This document shows, one piece after another, positions 27,899 through 37,342 of a stretch of DNA of 42,731 bases. Where the stretch lies: contig JAPLMK010000091.1 of NCBI GenBank assembly GCA_026387085.1, forward strand, positions 1 to 42,731, written 5' to 3'. Each line of letters begins with the position of its first letter. Within the stretch, counting starts at the first letter, position 1. A program made the position numbers and the translations under genes. This DNA comes from Candidatus Omnitrophota bacterium (lineage in GTDB: Bacteria; Ratteibacteria; UBA8468; MWAK01). The notes under the pieces are model-generated. The model was not told where the DNA came from, did no database searches, and was given only the letters and a program-made list of their open reading frames with translations.

Positions 27899-29638
27899 AT
27901 GCGCAAGTTAAAAGGAATCGGCGTCTCCCCCGGGATTACTATCGGAACCGCTTACCTGGTTCCGAAACTGCATCAATCCGTTTCCGAACACCGAATTCCG
28001 CCGGAAGAAATCGGTTCTGAAATACAGCGATTGGAAAAAGCCCTGTCGGAAACCAAGGAGGAGCTTGAAAAAATCCGGACGCAAACCGCCCGGAATTCAG
28101 GCGCAATTGAAGCCGACATCTTCAATGTGCACCTGTTATTGCTCCATGACCATGAATTAAAAAAAGAAATTGTCCGTCAGATTAAAGAAGGAGCCAACGC
28201 CGCCTGGTCCGTGCAAACAATCGTACACCAGCATCTGGAACGATTAGGCAAGGTAAACGACGCCTACCTGAACGAAAGACGGTACGACCTGGAAGACGTC
28301 GGAAAACGATTATTGCGTAACCTTTTGGGTATCAAGGGCTACCTCGCCGACCTCAAAGAAAAAGTAATACTGGTGGCGCACAATCTCACCCCATCAGAAA
28401 CCGCTTCGCTCAACCGAAAACTCGTCTCTGCCTTTGCCACCGATATCGGCGGACCCACTTCTCATACCGCCATTATGGCCCGGGCATTAGAAATACCGGC
28501 CGTCGTCGGCCTGAAAGAAATAACCGAAATTACCCGGGCCGGAGAAACGATCATCGTGGACGGACAACAAGGCGTGGTAATCATCGACCCGGACAAATCT
28601 ATCCTTAAGGAATACGCGAAACGGCAAGCCGACCTGCGCAAGAGCCACCGCGCTCTTTCACCGCTCAAGGACGTAATTGCCTGTACCCGGGATAAACACC
28701 GGGTCACCATCGGCGCCAACATAGAATTGCCGGTAGAGGTCTCCTCCGTTCTGGCATACGGCGCGGATGAAATCGGCCTCTTCCGCACCGAATTCATTTA
28801 TCTTAACCGGGAAGACCTGCCCTCCGAAGAGGAACAGTTCCGGGTATATCGCCACGTAGTTGAAAAAGTGAAACCGTGCCCCGTTACCATCCGAACACTG
28901 GACCTGGGCGGAGACAAGTTTGCTTCCGCGCTGAATATGCCGGAGGAAATGAACCCATTTTTAGGCTGGAGGGCAATCCGTTTCTGCCTGTCTCAACCCG
29001 ATATTTTCAAAGCACAGCTCCGCGCCATTTTGCGTGCCAGCGCTTTCGGTCCGGTGCGGATTATGTACCCTTTAATTTCTGATGTCGAAGAGATCAAGAC
29101 CGCACGCACTCTCATGGAAGAATCGATGGCTGAATTAAAACGGGAGAATAAGAACTTTGCCCCTTCCATCCCGGTGGGCGCGATGATTGAAGTGCCTTCC
29201 GCGGCCCTTACCGCCGGCACTATTTCCCGATACGTTGATTTTTTTAGCATCGGCACAAACGACTTGATTCAATATTCTATGGCGGTCGACCGGACCAATA
29301 TCCGGACCGCCCACCTTTATAACCCCGCGCATCCGGCAATTTTAAAACTAATTTCGGAAGTAATTGCCGCCGGCCGCAAGACCGGTATTCCGGTGGGATT
29401 ATGCGGAGAAATGGCCGCCAACCCGGCGCTGGCGTTTCTACTTATCGGAATGGGCATTAACGAGCTTTCCATGGCTCCCTTGGCAATCCCGGAAATAAAA
29501 CAAATGACACTACTCATCACCATGAAGGAAGCTATGGAATGCGCTCAAAAAGTAGCCGAGATGGATTCTGCTTCGGAAATCAGTTCCCTGTTAGAGAAAA
29601 AATGGGCGGAAATAATGAAACGAAAAATAAATAAATGA
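27899..29638 (+). CDS. ptsI: Phosphoenolpyruvate-protein phosphotransferase (PTS enzyme I)
   Basis: GIGVSPGITIGTAY, DIGGPTSHTAIMARALEIPAVVG, GLFRTEFIYL, FSIGTNDLIQYSMAVDR, GLCGEMAANP. Confidence 0.95.
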   Translation: MRKLKGIGVSPGITIGTAYLVPKLHQSVSEHRIPPEEIGSEIQRLEKALSETKEELEKIRTQTARNSGAIEADIFNVHLLLLHDHELKKEIVRQIKEGANAAWSVQTIVHQHLERLGKVNDAYLNERRYDLEDVGKRLLRNLLGIKGYLADLKEKVILVAHNLTPSETASLNRKLVSAFATDIGGPTSHTAIMARALEIPAVVGLKEITEITRAGETIIVDGQQGVVIIDPDKSILKEYAKRQADLRKSHRALSPLKDVIACTRDKHRVTIGANIELPVEVSSVLAYGADEIGLFRTEFIYLNREDLPSEEEQFRVYRHVVEKVKPCPVTIRTLDLGGDKFASALNMPEEMNPFLGWRAIRFCLSQPDIFKAQLRAILRASAFGPVRIMYPLISDVEEIKTARTLMEESMAELKRENKNFAPSIPVGAMIEVPSAALTAGTISRYVDFFSIGTNDLIQYSMAVDRTNIRTAHLYNPAHPAILKLISEVIAAGRKTGIPVGLCGEMAANPALAFLLIGMGINELSMAPLAIPEIKQMTLLITMKEAMECAQKVAEMDSASEISSLLEKKWAEIMKRKINK

Positions 29639-30732
29639 TTACTTTAACAACGGATTTTGTTCCGAAAAGTAATTTGCATGACAACCGGATGCTGAAAAAA
29701 GCAATCAAACAGTTTGATTCTTCCGGCATGCTTGGATTCCTGCGTGAATTCCCGGAACAGGTTATTACCGCCCGAAAGTTAAAAGAAAAACCGATTTTAA
29801 AAAATAAGGATGCCACCACCGGAATTATTTTTTCCGGGCTGGGTGGTTCCGCAATCTGCGGAGACCTATTCCGGGATGTATTTTCCGATCAGTTAGCGAT
29901 ACCGGTCCTGACCAACCGGGACTACTGTTTACCGGCCTGGGTCAACCAACAGACACTGGCAATTCTGATCAGTTATTCCGGAAACACCGAAGAGACCCTG
30001 TCAACATACCGGGAAGCCCGAAAACGAAAAGTAATGATTGGTGTCGTCTCCAGCGGAGGCAAACTCTCCGAAATGGCTCAAAAAGACCGGGTTCCGCTGG
30101 TTACGGTTCCGGCCGGTTATCCGCCCCGAACCGCCCTTGGATATCTCTTTTTCGGCGCCCTGTCTCTTTTGGAAAGCGCCGACATCCTGAAAATTTCGAA
30201 ACCGTGTTTTTCGGAACTGCTTCAGGCCATTCACAAAACCGCGGCAAACAACGACACGCAAACTAATTTCAACGAAAACCCCGCCCGCCGGTTAGCCGCC
30301 GCCCTCAAAGGCACAATACCAATAATTTACAGCGCGGCATTTCTTTCCGGAACCGCCACCCGCTGGAAAACTCAAATAGAAGAAAACAGTAAGAACCTTG
30401 CGTTTACCGGAATTATGCCGGAGATGAACCACAACGAAGTAGTCGGCTGGAGCTGTCCGGCTAAAACGCTGAAACAGCTAAGCGTCCTATTCCTGCGCGA
30501 CCGGGAAGACGAACCCCAAGTCAAAAAACGCTTCGAAATCACTCGCGGCCTGCTCCGACCGCGGCGCTTCTGCGCGGAAGTGGAGAGCAGGAGCAATAAC
30601 CGGCTTGTCCGTCTCTTTTCCACGATTGTCTTCGGAGATTGGGTCAGTTATTATCTGGCCCTGGAGAATAAAACTGACCCCACGCCGGTGGAACGCATCA
30701 CTCAACTCAAAAAGCAATTAGCAAACCAATAG
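29635..30732 (+). CDS. Bifunctional phosphoglucose/phosphomannose isomerase (SIS domain)
   Basis: FSGLGGSAICGDLFRD, ISYSGNTEETLSTYREA, PEMNHNEVVGW. Confidence 0.9.
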   Translation: MITLTTDFVPKSNLHDNRMLKKAIKQFDSSGMLGFLREFPEQVITARKLKEKPILKNKDATTGIIFSGLGGSAICGDLFRDVFSDQLAIPVLTNRDYCLPAWVNQQTLAILISYSGNTEETLSTYREARKRKVMIGVVSSGGKLSEMAQKDRVPLVTVPAGYPPRTALGYLFFGALSLLESADILKISKPCFSELLQAIHKTAANNDTQTNFNENPARRLAAALKGTIPIIYSAAFLSGTATRWKTQIEENSKNLAFTGIMPEMNHNEVVGWSCPAKTLKQLSVLFLRDREDEPQVKKRFEITRGLLRPRRFCAEVESRSNNRLVRLFSTIVFGDWVSYYLALENKTDPTPVERITQLKKQLANQ

Positions 30733-30744
30733 CCCAAATTTCTG

Positions 30745-30823
30745 TTGTCATTCCCGAACGTTTAAATCGGGAATCCATAATTTATAAGATATAGATTCCC
30801 GCCTACTACACGCGGGAATGACA
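30745..30823. repeat. ATTCCCGC-type palindromic intergenic repeat, copy 2
   Basis: tgtcattcccgaacgtttaaatcgggaatccataatttataagatatagattcccgcctactacacgcgggaatgaca. Confidence 0.85.
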
Positions 30824-30854
30824 AAAATATTTATATAACAATCAGGAGGAGCCC

Positions 30855-32003
30855 ATGCCGATAAAAACAGGCGATTTTCTTTTCACTTCCGAATCAGTCA
30901 CCGAGGGTCATCCGGATAAATTATGCGACCAGATTTCCGACAGCATTCTGGATGAAGTATTAAAACAGGATAAACACGGCCGGGTTGCCTGCGAAACGCT
31001 GGTAACGCGCGGGCTGGTTGTCGTAGCCGGTGAAATAACCACCCGGGGATACGTTGACATTCCCAACATCGCGCGCGGCCTGATTCGGGACGTCGGATAC
31101 ACCGACCCTCATTTTGGTTTCCACTGGGAGGCAAGTTCCGTAATCACCGCCGTCCAGGAACAATCTCCGGATATTGCCATGGGAGTTGATGTCGGCGGAG
31201 CCGGCGACCAGGGTTTAATGTTCGGGTACGCCTGCGATGAAACACCAAACCTGATGCCCCTGCCGATTACCCTGGCCCATCTCTTAGCCAAAAAAATGGC
31301 CGAAGTAAGAAGGAAGGGTCATCTCCCTTACTTAAGGCCGGACGGAAAGAGCCAGGTAACGGTGCACTACGAAAACGGGGTACCCCGGGAAGTTACCTGC
31401 GTCGTTCTGGCATCACAGCACAATCCAAACGTAAAACAAAAAAAGATTTGCGATGACCTGACAAAACTGGTGGTGGATAAAATCATTCCCCGCGAACAAC
31501 GCTCGCGTCATATGAAGATTTTCGTCAACCCCACCGGTAATTTTGTGATCGGCGGCCCACAGGGAGACACCGGCGTCACCGGGCGGAAAATTATTGTTGA
31601 CACTTACGGCGGTTTTGGCCGGCACGGCGGCGGAGCTTTTTCCGGCAAAGACCCGAGCAAGGTTGACCGTTCGGCCACCTACATGGCCCGTTACCTCGCC
31701 AAAAATATCGTGGCGGCCGGTCTCTGCCGGAAATGTGAGATCCAAGTTGCCTATGCCATCGGTGAAAAACAGCCGGTATCCCTGAGCCTTGAAACCTACG
31801 AATGCGGACTGGTGCCGGCAGAAAAGATTTTGGGCGCCATCCGGAAAAATTTCGACCTTTCTCCGGGAGGCATCATCAAAAAACTGGACCTCCTGAAACC
31901 GCGCTACCTGAAAACAGCATGCTACGGGCACTTCGGCCGGATCGAACCGGAATTTACCTGGGAAAAAACTGATTCGGCAAAAATCTTCCGGGCCCTGCTG
32001 TAA
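30855..32003 (+). CDS. metK: S-adenosylmethionine synthetase
   Basis: [58 protein letters not shown]. Confidence 0.97.
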   Translation: MPIKTGDFLFTSESVTEGHPDKLCDQISDSILDEVLKQDKHGRVACETLVTRGLVVVAGEITTRGYVDIPNIARGLIRDVGYTDPHFGFHWEASSVITAVQEQSPDIAMGVDVGGAGDQGLMFGYACDETPNLMPLPITLAHLLAKKMAEVRRKGHLPYLRPDGKSQVTVHYENGVPREVTCVVLASQHNPNVKQKKICDDLTKLVVDKIIPREQRSRHMKIFVNPTGNFVIGGPQGDTGVTGRKIIVDTYGGFGRHGGGAFSGKDPSKVDRSATYMARYLAKNIVAAGLCRKCEIQVAYAIGEKQPVSLSLETYECGLVPAEKILGAIRKNFDLSPGGIIKKLDLLKPRYLKTACYGHFGRIEPEFTWEKTDSAKIFRALL

Positions 32004-32010
32004 AAAGAAT

Positions 32011-32137
32011 ACCACGGAAGCACGGAATAACCGCGTATTTAAAGTTTAAGATTAATAGATTAAATATTGTTTAAAGTTAAAAAGTGGTTGCAAATTGAAC
32101 TTTTCCGCGCTTCCGCAGTTTTCCGTGTTTCCGTGGT
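32011..32137. repeat. Palindromic repeat related in style to the GxxExxY-flanking repeats
   Basis: accacggaagcacggaa (32011-32027) versus ttccgtgtttccgtggt (32121-32137), 16/17 inverted match; followed by tctgcggtaatccgcgtcctg. Confidence 0.7.
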
Positions 32138-32207
32138 TAAGTCTGAGATTACTTGATCTTTAATCTGTGTCTGCGGTAATCCGCGTCCTGATAATTTATG
32201 TAAATTT

Positions 32208-32798
32208 ATGCTTATCGGACTGACTGGTACCTTTGGTTCCGGAAAAAGCAGCGTACTCCGTCTTTTTCAAAAAGAAGGCGCGGTTACTATCTCCGCCGAT
32301 CAAATCGTCCATTCTCTTTTGCGCCAAAAAACCGTAAAAGAAGCGGTGGAAAATATTTTTGGTCCGGCTGTTTTAAGAAAGGGCCGGGTCAACCGTCCGG
32401 CGCTGGCAAAGATTGTCTTTACCAATAAAGAGAAACGCCGAAAACTGGAAAAACTTCTGCACCCGATGGTGCGGGAAAAAATAAGGGAGTTTTCCCGGAC
32501 GAAAAATCTGGTCGTGGCCGAAGTGCCGCTTCTTTTTGAAAGCGGTTTTCGAAAAGATTTTGATTACATCGTCTGCGTTTGCGCGAACCCGGAGGTAATC
32601 CGGTTCCGGATGCAAAAAAAGAAAGTTGCCGCGGGAGAAGTTAAACGCCGTTCTTCCATCCAGTGGACGATTGCGGAAAAAGAAAAACAAAGCGATGCGA
32701 TCATCGACAATAATGAATCCCGGGAAAAAACCAAGCAACAGGTCAGAGCCTTAATTCGCAGATTAGAAATAATTTCCAAGCGCGTCGTCAAGCATTAA
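32208..32798 (+). CDS. coaE: Dephospho-CoA kinase
   Basis: IGLTGTFGSGKSSVLRLF, ISADQIVH, HPMVREKI, VAEVPLLFESGF. Confidence 0.92.
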   Translation: MLIGLTGTFGSGKSSVLRLFQKEGAVTISADQIVHSLLRQKTVKEAVENIFGPAVLRKGRVNRPALAKIVFTNKEKRRKLEKLLHPMVREKIREFSRTKNLVVAEVPLLFESGFRKDFDYIVCVCANPEVIRFRMQKKKVAAGEVKRRSSIQWTIAEKEKQSDAIIDNNESREKTKQQVRALIRRLEIISKRVVKH

Positions 32799-32844
32799 CG
32801 GTTAATTTTTAACAATAATTTTTCAAAAAAACGAGGTGACTAAA

Positions 32845-34182
32845 ATGGACGAGACAAAAGAAATAAAGGAAGTGAAAGAAACTAAGGAAAACAAGGAAAC
32901 AACCAGGCAGTTAAACATCTCGGAGTTGAAGATAATGCCTGTTTCCGGGCTGCAAAAGATGGCCCGGTCCATGGGCGTCAATAACATCTCGGGCGTAAAA
33001 AAACAAGACCTGATCTTTAAGATTTTGCAGGTGCAGACAGAAAAAAGCGGTCTCCTCTTCGGGGAAGGGGTGCTGGAAGTATTGATGCCGGAGGGTTTCG
33101 GGTTCCTGCGCAGCCCGAATTATAATTATTTTTCAAGCCCGGACGATATTTACGTTTCCCCGTCCCAGATTAAACGCTTCAACCTGATTACCGGCGATAC
33201 GGTCAGCGGCCAAATCCGGCCGCCCAAAGAAGGAGAGCGGTATTTCGCCCTGCTGCGCGTGGAAGCGGTCAACGGTGAAAACCCGGAAGATATCCGGGAC
33301 CGGGTCCCTTTCGAGAACTTGAAAGCGCTCTACCCTGACAAGCGTTTTATCCTGGAAACCAAGCCGGAGGAATTGTCCGCGCGGGTGCTGGATTTGATTA
33401 CACCGATCGGCAAAGGACAGCGCGCTTTAATTGTTTCGCCGCCCCGGGCCGGTAAAACAGTACTTTTACAGAAGATAGCCAACGGCATCACCACCAACAA
33501 CCCGGACTCGCACCTGATTGTGCTCCTGGTAGGCGAAAGACCGGAGGAAGTTACCGAGATGGAACGCACAGTCAAGGGAGAAGTAATCAGCGCCACCTTT
33601 GACGAACCGCCGGAGAGGCACGTGCAGGTTGCGGAGATGGTTCTGGAAAAAGCCAAACGAATGGTGGAGCACCGCCAGGATGTGGTAATTCTCCTGGACA
33701 GCATCACCCGGCTCGCCCGGGCTTACAACGCCATTGTGCCCCACACCGGCAAAGTAATGTCCGGCGGCCTGGAATCAAACGCCCTGGAAAAACCAAAACG
33801 GTTCTTCGGCGCGGCCCGAAACGTGGAAGACGGCGGAAGCCTGACTATCATCGGCACCGCCCTGGTCGATACCGGAAGCCGGATGGACGACGTCATTTTT
33901 GAAGAGTTTAAAGGCACTGGCAACTGCGAAGTCAACCTTGACCGGCATCTGGCCGAACGAAGAATCTGGCCGGCCATCGACATCAACAAAAGCGGAACCA
34001 GGCGTGAGGAACTTTTACTTGACCCGGAAGAACTGAAACGCGTCTGGGTTTTACATAAAATCCTGGCGCCGTTTCCGCCCGAAGAAGCGATGTCAATGCT
34101 TCTGGAAAAATTACGCAAAACCGGTTCCAACGCGGAATTTTTACTTTCCATCCCTTCCAGCGCCGCCGGTTCTTTGGTTTAG
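32845..34182 (+). CDS. rho: Transcription termination factor Rho
   Basis: RNA-binding cold-shock-like domain [21 protein letters not shown], Walker [26 protein letters not shown]. Confidence 0.97.
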   Translation: MDETKEIKEVKETKENKETTRQLNISELKIMPVSGLQKMARSMGVNNISGVKKQDLIFKILQVQTEKSGLLFGEGVLEVLMPEGFGFLRSPNYNYFSSPDDIYVSPSQIKRFNLITGDTVSGQIRPPKEGERYFALLRVEAVNGENPEDIRDRVPFENLKALYPDKRFILETKPEELSARVLDLITPIGKGQRALIVSPPRAGKTVLLQKIANGITTNNPDSHLIVLLVGERPEEVTEMERTVKGEVISATFDEPPERHVQVAEMVLEKAKRMVEHRQDVVILLDSITRLARAYNAIVPHTGKVMSGGLESNALEKPKRFFGAARNVEDGGSLTIIGTALVDTGSRMDDVIFEEFKGTGNCEVNLDRHLAERRIWPAIDINKSGTRREELLLDPEELKRVWVLHKILAPFPPEEAMSMLLEKLRKTGSNAEFLLSIPSSAAGSLV

Positions 34183-34188
34183 ATTCAT

Positions 34189-35178
34189 ATGCAAAATGTT
34201 TTAGAGATTAAAGACCTGCACCTTTCCTTCGTAAGCAAAGGAAAAGAAAAAAAGGTACTCCGGGGTATTGACTTGGATATTTCCGAAGGCGAAACGCTCG
34301 GGCTGGCAGGCGAATCCGGAGCCGGAAAATCACTGCTTACTTTAAGTATCATGGGACTGCTGCCGGCAACCGCAGAGATAAAAAAAGGTGGGATTCAATT
34401 TCAGGGCGCGGAGATTCTGGACAACCCCGGAAAACAGGCATCCCTGCGCGGCCGAAAAATCGGAATTATCTTCCAGGACCCGTCCGCATCACTCGACCCC
34501 CTTTACCGGGTTGGTTCCCAGGTAGCCGAAACACTTTCCGACATCACCGGAAAAAGACCGGAGATGCCTCAAATCCTAAACCTCTTTTCCCGGGCGGAAT
34601 TCAAGGAACCGGAAAAGATAGTTTTCCGCTATCCGCATCAGCTTTCCGGCGGCGAAAAACAAAGGGTGATGATCGCCGTTGCCCTGGCGGGTAACCCCCG
34701 CCTGCTTCTGGCCGACGAACCAACCGCTTCGCTGGATGCCAACACCGGAGCGCAAATCATTTCGCTTCTTTCCAAGATCCAAAAGGAGACGGGTTTGTCT
34801 ATTCTCTTTATCAGCCACAACCTTCCGCTGGTGGAACAGATTGCCGATAAACTGGCTATCATTTACGCCGGCCGAATCTTAGAGACCGGACTCACAACAG
34901 AACTTGCCAAGCGATCACTCCATCCTTATACCCGCCTGCTCTTCTCCGCTTTACCGGACCCGGGCCGGAAAGGCAAGCCGCTGGCAACCATTCCCGGTTC
35001 TCCCGGTTCCGGACTTAATTCACGAATTTCGGATTTCCCGTCAACTGAAGAATCCGGCTGCGCCTTCTATCAGCGCTGCCCGGAAAAAAATTTAACCTGT
35101 TGCCGCCCGGAACCTCCGCTGATTGAAATCAGCCCGGGCCACCGGGTTGCCTGCTGGAGAATAAAAAATGAAAATTAA
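34189..35178 (+). CDS. Oligopeptide/dipeptide-type ABC transporter ATP-binding protein (DppD/OppD-like)
   Basis: LAGESGAGKSLLTLSIMGLLP, QLSGGEKQRVMIAVALAGNPRLLLADEPTASLD, C-terminal Cys-rich CAFYQRCPEKNLTCCRPEPP. Confidence 0.93.
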   Translation: MQNVLEIKDLHLSFVSKGKEKKVLRGIDLDISEGETLGLAGESGAGKSLLTLSIMGLLPATAEIKKGGIQFQGAEILDNPGKQASLRGRKIGIIFQDPSASLDPLYRVGSQVAETLSDITGKRPEMPQILNLFSRAEFKEPEKIVFRYPHQLSGGEKQRVMIAVALAGNPRLLLADEPTASLDANTGAQIISLLSKIQKETGLSILFISHNLPLVEQIADKLAIIYAGRILETGLTTELAKRSLHPYTRLLFSALPDPGRKGKPLATIPGSPGSGLNSRISDFPSTEESGCAFYQRCPEKNLTCCRPEPPLIEISPGHRVACWRIKNEN

Positions 35179-37072
35179 TCTCACGGAAGGATTGCTGGCT
35201 ATTTTTATACTATCGTTAAGTATCTTTACTTTCCGGTCCGCCTATGACTACACTCTTGTTCGATTGCTGATTGCAAATATCTTTGTTTTTCTCTGCGCTC
35301 TTTCCTTTTTCGGCCGGCGGCGTCTTTTCTCCGCTCCCCTGCCTATCCTCTTTTCGCTGGCCGGGTTTGTTCTCTTTGTATCAATCTCCGTTGCCTGTTC
35401 TGTTTTTCCGCCGGCAACCATGCGGGAACTTCCCCACTTCCTCACCTACATTCTCATTTTTATGATCGCCAGCCAGATTTATCCCACCCCTTTCGTCATC
35501 GGCTCCTGGATTTTAGCCGTAGTAATTATCTCCTGCACCGGCTGGTACGACCACGTCCAAACACAGGCGATCGTTACACCGTTGGGTAATAAAAATTTCT
35601 TTGCCGGTTACCTGATTATGGTCATTCCGATAACCATCATCACCCTCTGGCAAAAAATTGTAGCGCTGGGAAACAATTTAGCCGAAAAGGCGCCGCGCCC
35701 GCCCCTTAAAACCGGACGCAACCGACCGACAATTTCTGCCGTTACGAAACACCGTGCGCCGCGGCGATTCAATAACTACCTATCCTTGACTTTGGTTATC
35801 CCCCTTATCCTTGTCGTCATCCTCTTTTTAACTCTTTTGGTTCTGGCTGATTCCCAGGCATCTCAGGCAGGTCTGGCCGTTGGCTTGCTCTTCCTGGCTT
35901 TCGTTGCCTTCGGTAAATTCATAATGCCCCGGCTTAAGACCGTTTTACGCATTCTAACCCTTTCGCTGCTAATCATCGCTTTGGCGCTGACTGCTTTTAT
36001 CGGTGCCAAAAAGGGCACGCCTTACATCCTTAAGAACGTCCGCTACCCGCTCTGGAAAGGAAGCGCGGACATGGTCGCTCAGAAACCGATGACCGGTTTC
36101 GGGCCCGGCTCCTTCCTGGCTGTTTTTCAGCGTTTCCGCCCGGCCGATTATTACAACCGGCAGGAAGTGGCCCCGTTATCCGACCACAGCCACAATGAAT
36201 ATCTGGAACTGGCGTCCGAATCCGGCTTGCCGGCCCTCGTTTTTTTCCTGATCTTCCTGGCTTCCGTCCTAATCCTTTCCATCAGCAAAATGAAAAACAG
36301 CGGTTTTATTGCCAGCCAACCTGCTCCAGAGGCGCACTCGCCTCCGGCGAAAAAATCCGACATGGCAATCTCGCCGGAATGGTTTCTTTTAGCCGGTTTA
36401 CTCTCCGGTTTAATTGCCATCCTGGTTGACGGACTATTCTCCACAAACCTGCGCACTTTTTCGGTGGTCTCCGTCTTCTGGGTCCTGTTAGGGCTCTGCG
36501 CCGCGATAATAAATAAGGACTCAGACGTCAAACTTCAGACAGCCAACATAAAACCAAAGAAAAATCTAAAAACCTCTTCGGCTTCAAACAGCCTTGGTTT
36601 TTCGCCTCAATCTTCTTTAATTTGGATGGCAATTATGGTCTTCAGCGTCTTTTCCGCCGGACTGATCGCCCGGGAAATCAAAGGGCAGGTTTACTATCGG
36701 GAAGGCATCGCGGCGCGTAACGCGCAAAACTGGCCCGTCGCTATTGCCCAATACAAAAAAGCGATAGCCATTGACCCGGCTAACCTCCAGGCGGCCTACA
36801 AACTAAGCTTCGTATACGCCAACGCCAACCAGACCGAAGACGCAATCAAACTCTACCGGGAAATCCTGCGTATCAGCCCTAACTTCGCCAAAACCTATTA
36901 CAACCTGGCCCTGCTTTCTCTTAAACTGAACGATAAGGATTCGGCCGTTACTTATCTCAACCTTGGCTTGCGCTACGACCCATACGACAAGGAAACGCAG
37001 AAAATTCTCAATATGTTGATAAATCCGGACTCCCGTACCCAAATTACTCAAAACCAGTCATCCGCCAAGTAA
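35168..37072 (+). CDS. O-antigen ligase-like (Wzy_C) membrane protein with C-terminal TPR
   Basis: Polytopic; FGPGSFLAVFQRFRPADYY, DHSHNEYLELASESGLPALVFFL; TPRs AIAQYKKAIAIDPANLQAAYKLSFVYAN. Confidence 0.88.
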   Translation: MKINLTEGLLAIFILSLSIFTFRSAYDYTLVRLLIANIFVFLCALSFFGRRRLFSAPLPILFSLAGFVLFVSISVACSVFPPATMRELPHFLTYILIFMIASQIYPTPFVIGSWILAVVIISCTGWYDHVQTQAIVTPLGNKNFFAGYLIMVIPITIITLWQKIVALGNNLAEKAPRPPLKTGRNRPTISAVTKHRAPRRFNNYLSLTLVIPLILVVILFLTLLVLADSQASQAGLAVGLLFLAFVAFGKFIMPRLKTVLRILTLSLLIIALALTAFIGAKKGTPYILKNVRYPLWKGSADMVAQKPMTGFGPGSFLAVFQRFRPADYYNRQEVAPLSDHSHNEYLELASESGLPALVFFLIFLASVLILSISKMKNSGFIASQPAPEAHSPPAKKSDMAISPEWFLLAGLLSGLIAILVDGLFSTNLRTFSVVSVFWVLLGLCAAIINKDSDVKLQTANIKPKKNLKTSSASNSLGFSPQSSLIWMAIMVFSVFSAGLIAREIKGQVYYREGIAARNAQNWPVAIAQYKKAIAIDPANLQAAYKLSFVYANANQTEDAIKLYREILRISPNFAKTYYNLALLSLKLNDKDSAVTYLNLGLRYDPYDKETQKILNMLINPDSRTQITQNQSSAK

Positions 37073-37074
37073 AA

Positions 37075-37104
37075 TTGACAACTAAAGTTAAATAATGTTA
37101 TTAT
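37075..37104 (+). promoter_or_regulatory. Candidate promoter for rpmB
   Basis: TTGACA-N18-TATTAT, 10 bp upstream of the rpmB ATG. Confidence 0.5.
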
Positions 37105-37114
37105 TTTATAAATT

Positions 37115-37315
37115 ATGGGAAAGAAATGCGCTGTTTGCGGAAAATGCCGAAAACCCGGAATGCTGTTAAGCCATTCCCACCACCGGACTAAAAGATTTTT
37201 CGGGGCTAACCTTCAGAAAGTTCGGACCACGATTGGACGAATGCTGGTCTGCACCGGCTGCCTGAAAAGCGGTAAGATAACCAAACCAACCGCTTCTCTG
37301 GAAAAACCCGCCTGA
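37115..37315 (+). CDS. rpmB: 50S ribosomal protein L28
   Basis: MGKKCAVCGKCRKPGMLLSHSHHRTKRFFGANLQKVR; CxxC pairs. Confidence 0.92.
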   Translation: MGKKCAVCGKCRKPGMLLSHSHHRTKRFFGANLQKVRTTIGRMLVCTGCLKSGKITKPTASLEKPA

Positions 37316-37342
37316 AAATCAGGAACAAACTCCGCCGGAATC

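Noticed and set aside
30733-30854. SAM riboswitch upstream of metK
   Set aside because: The interval is fully accounted for by the ATTCCCGC repeat; no SAM-I/SAM-II-like conserved core was recognised
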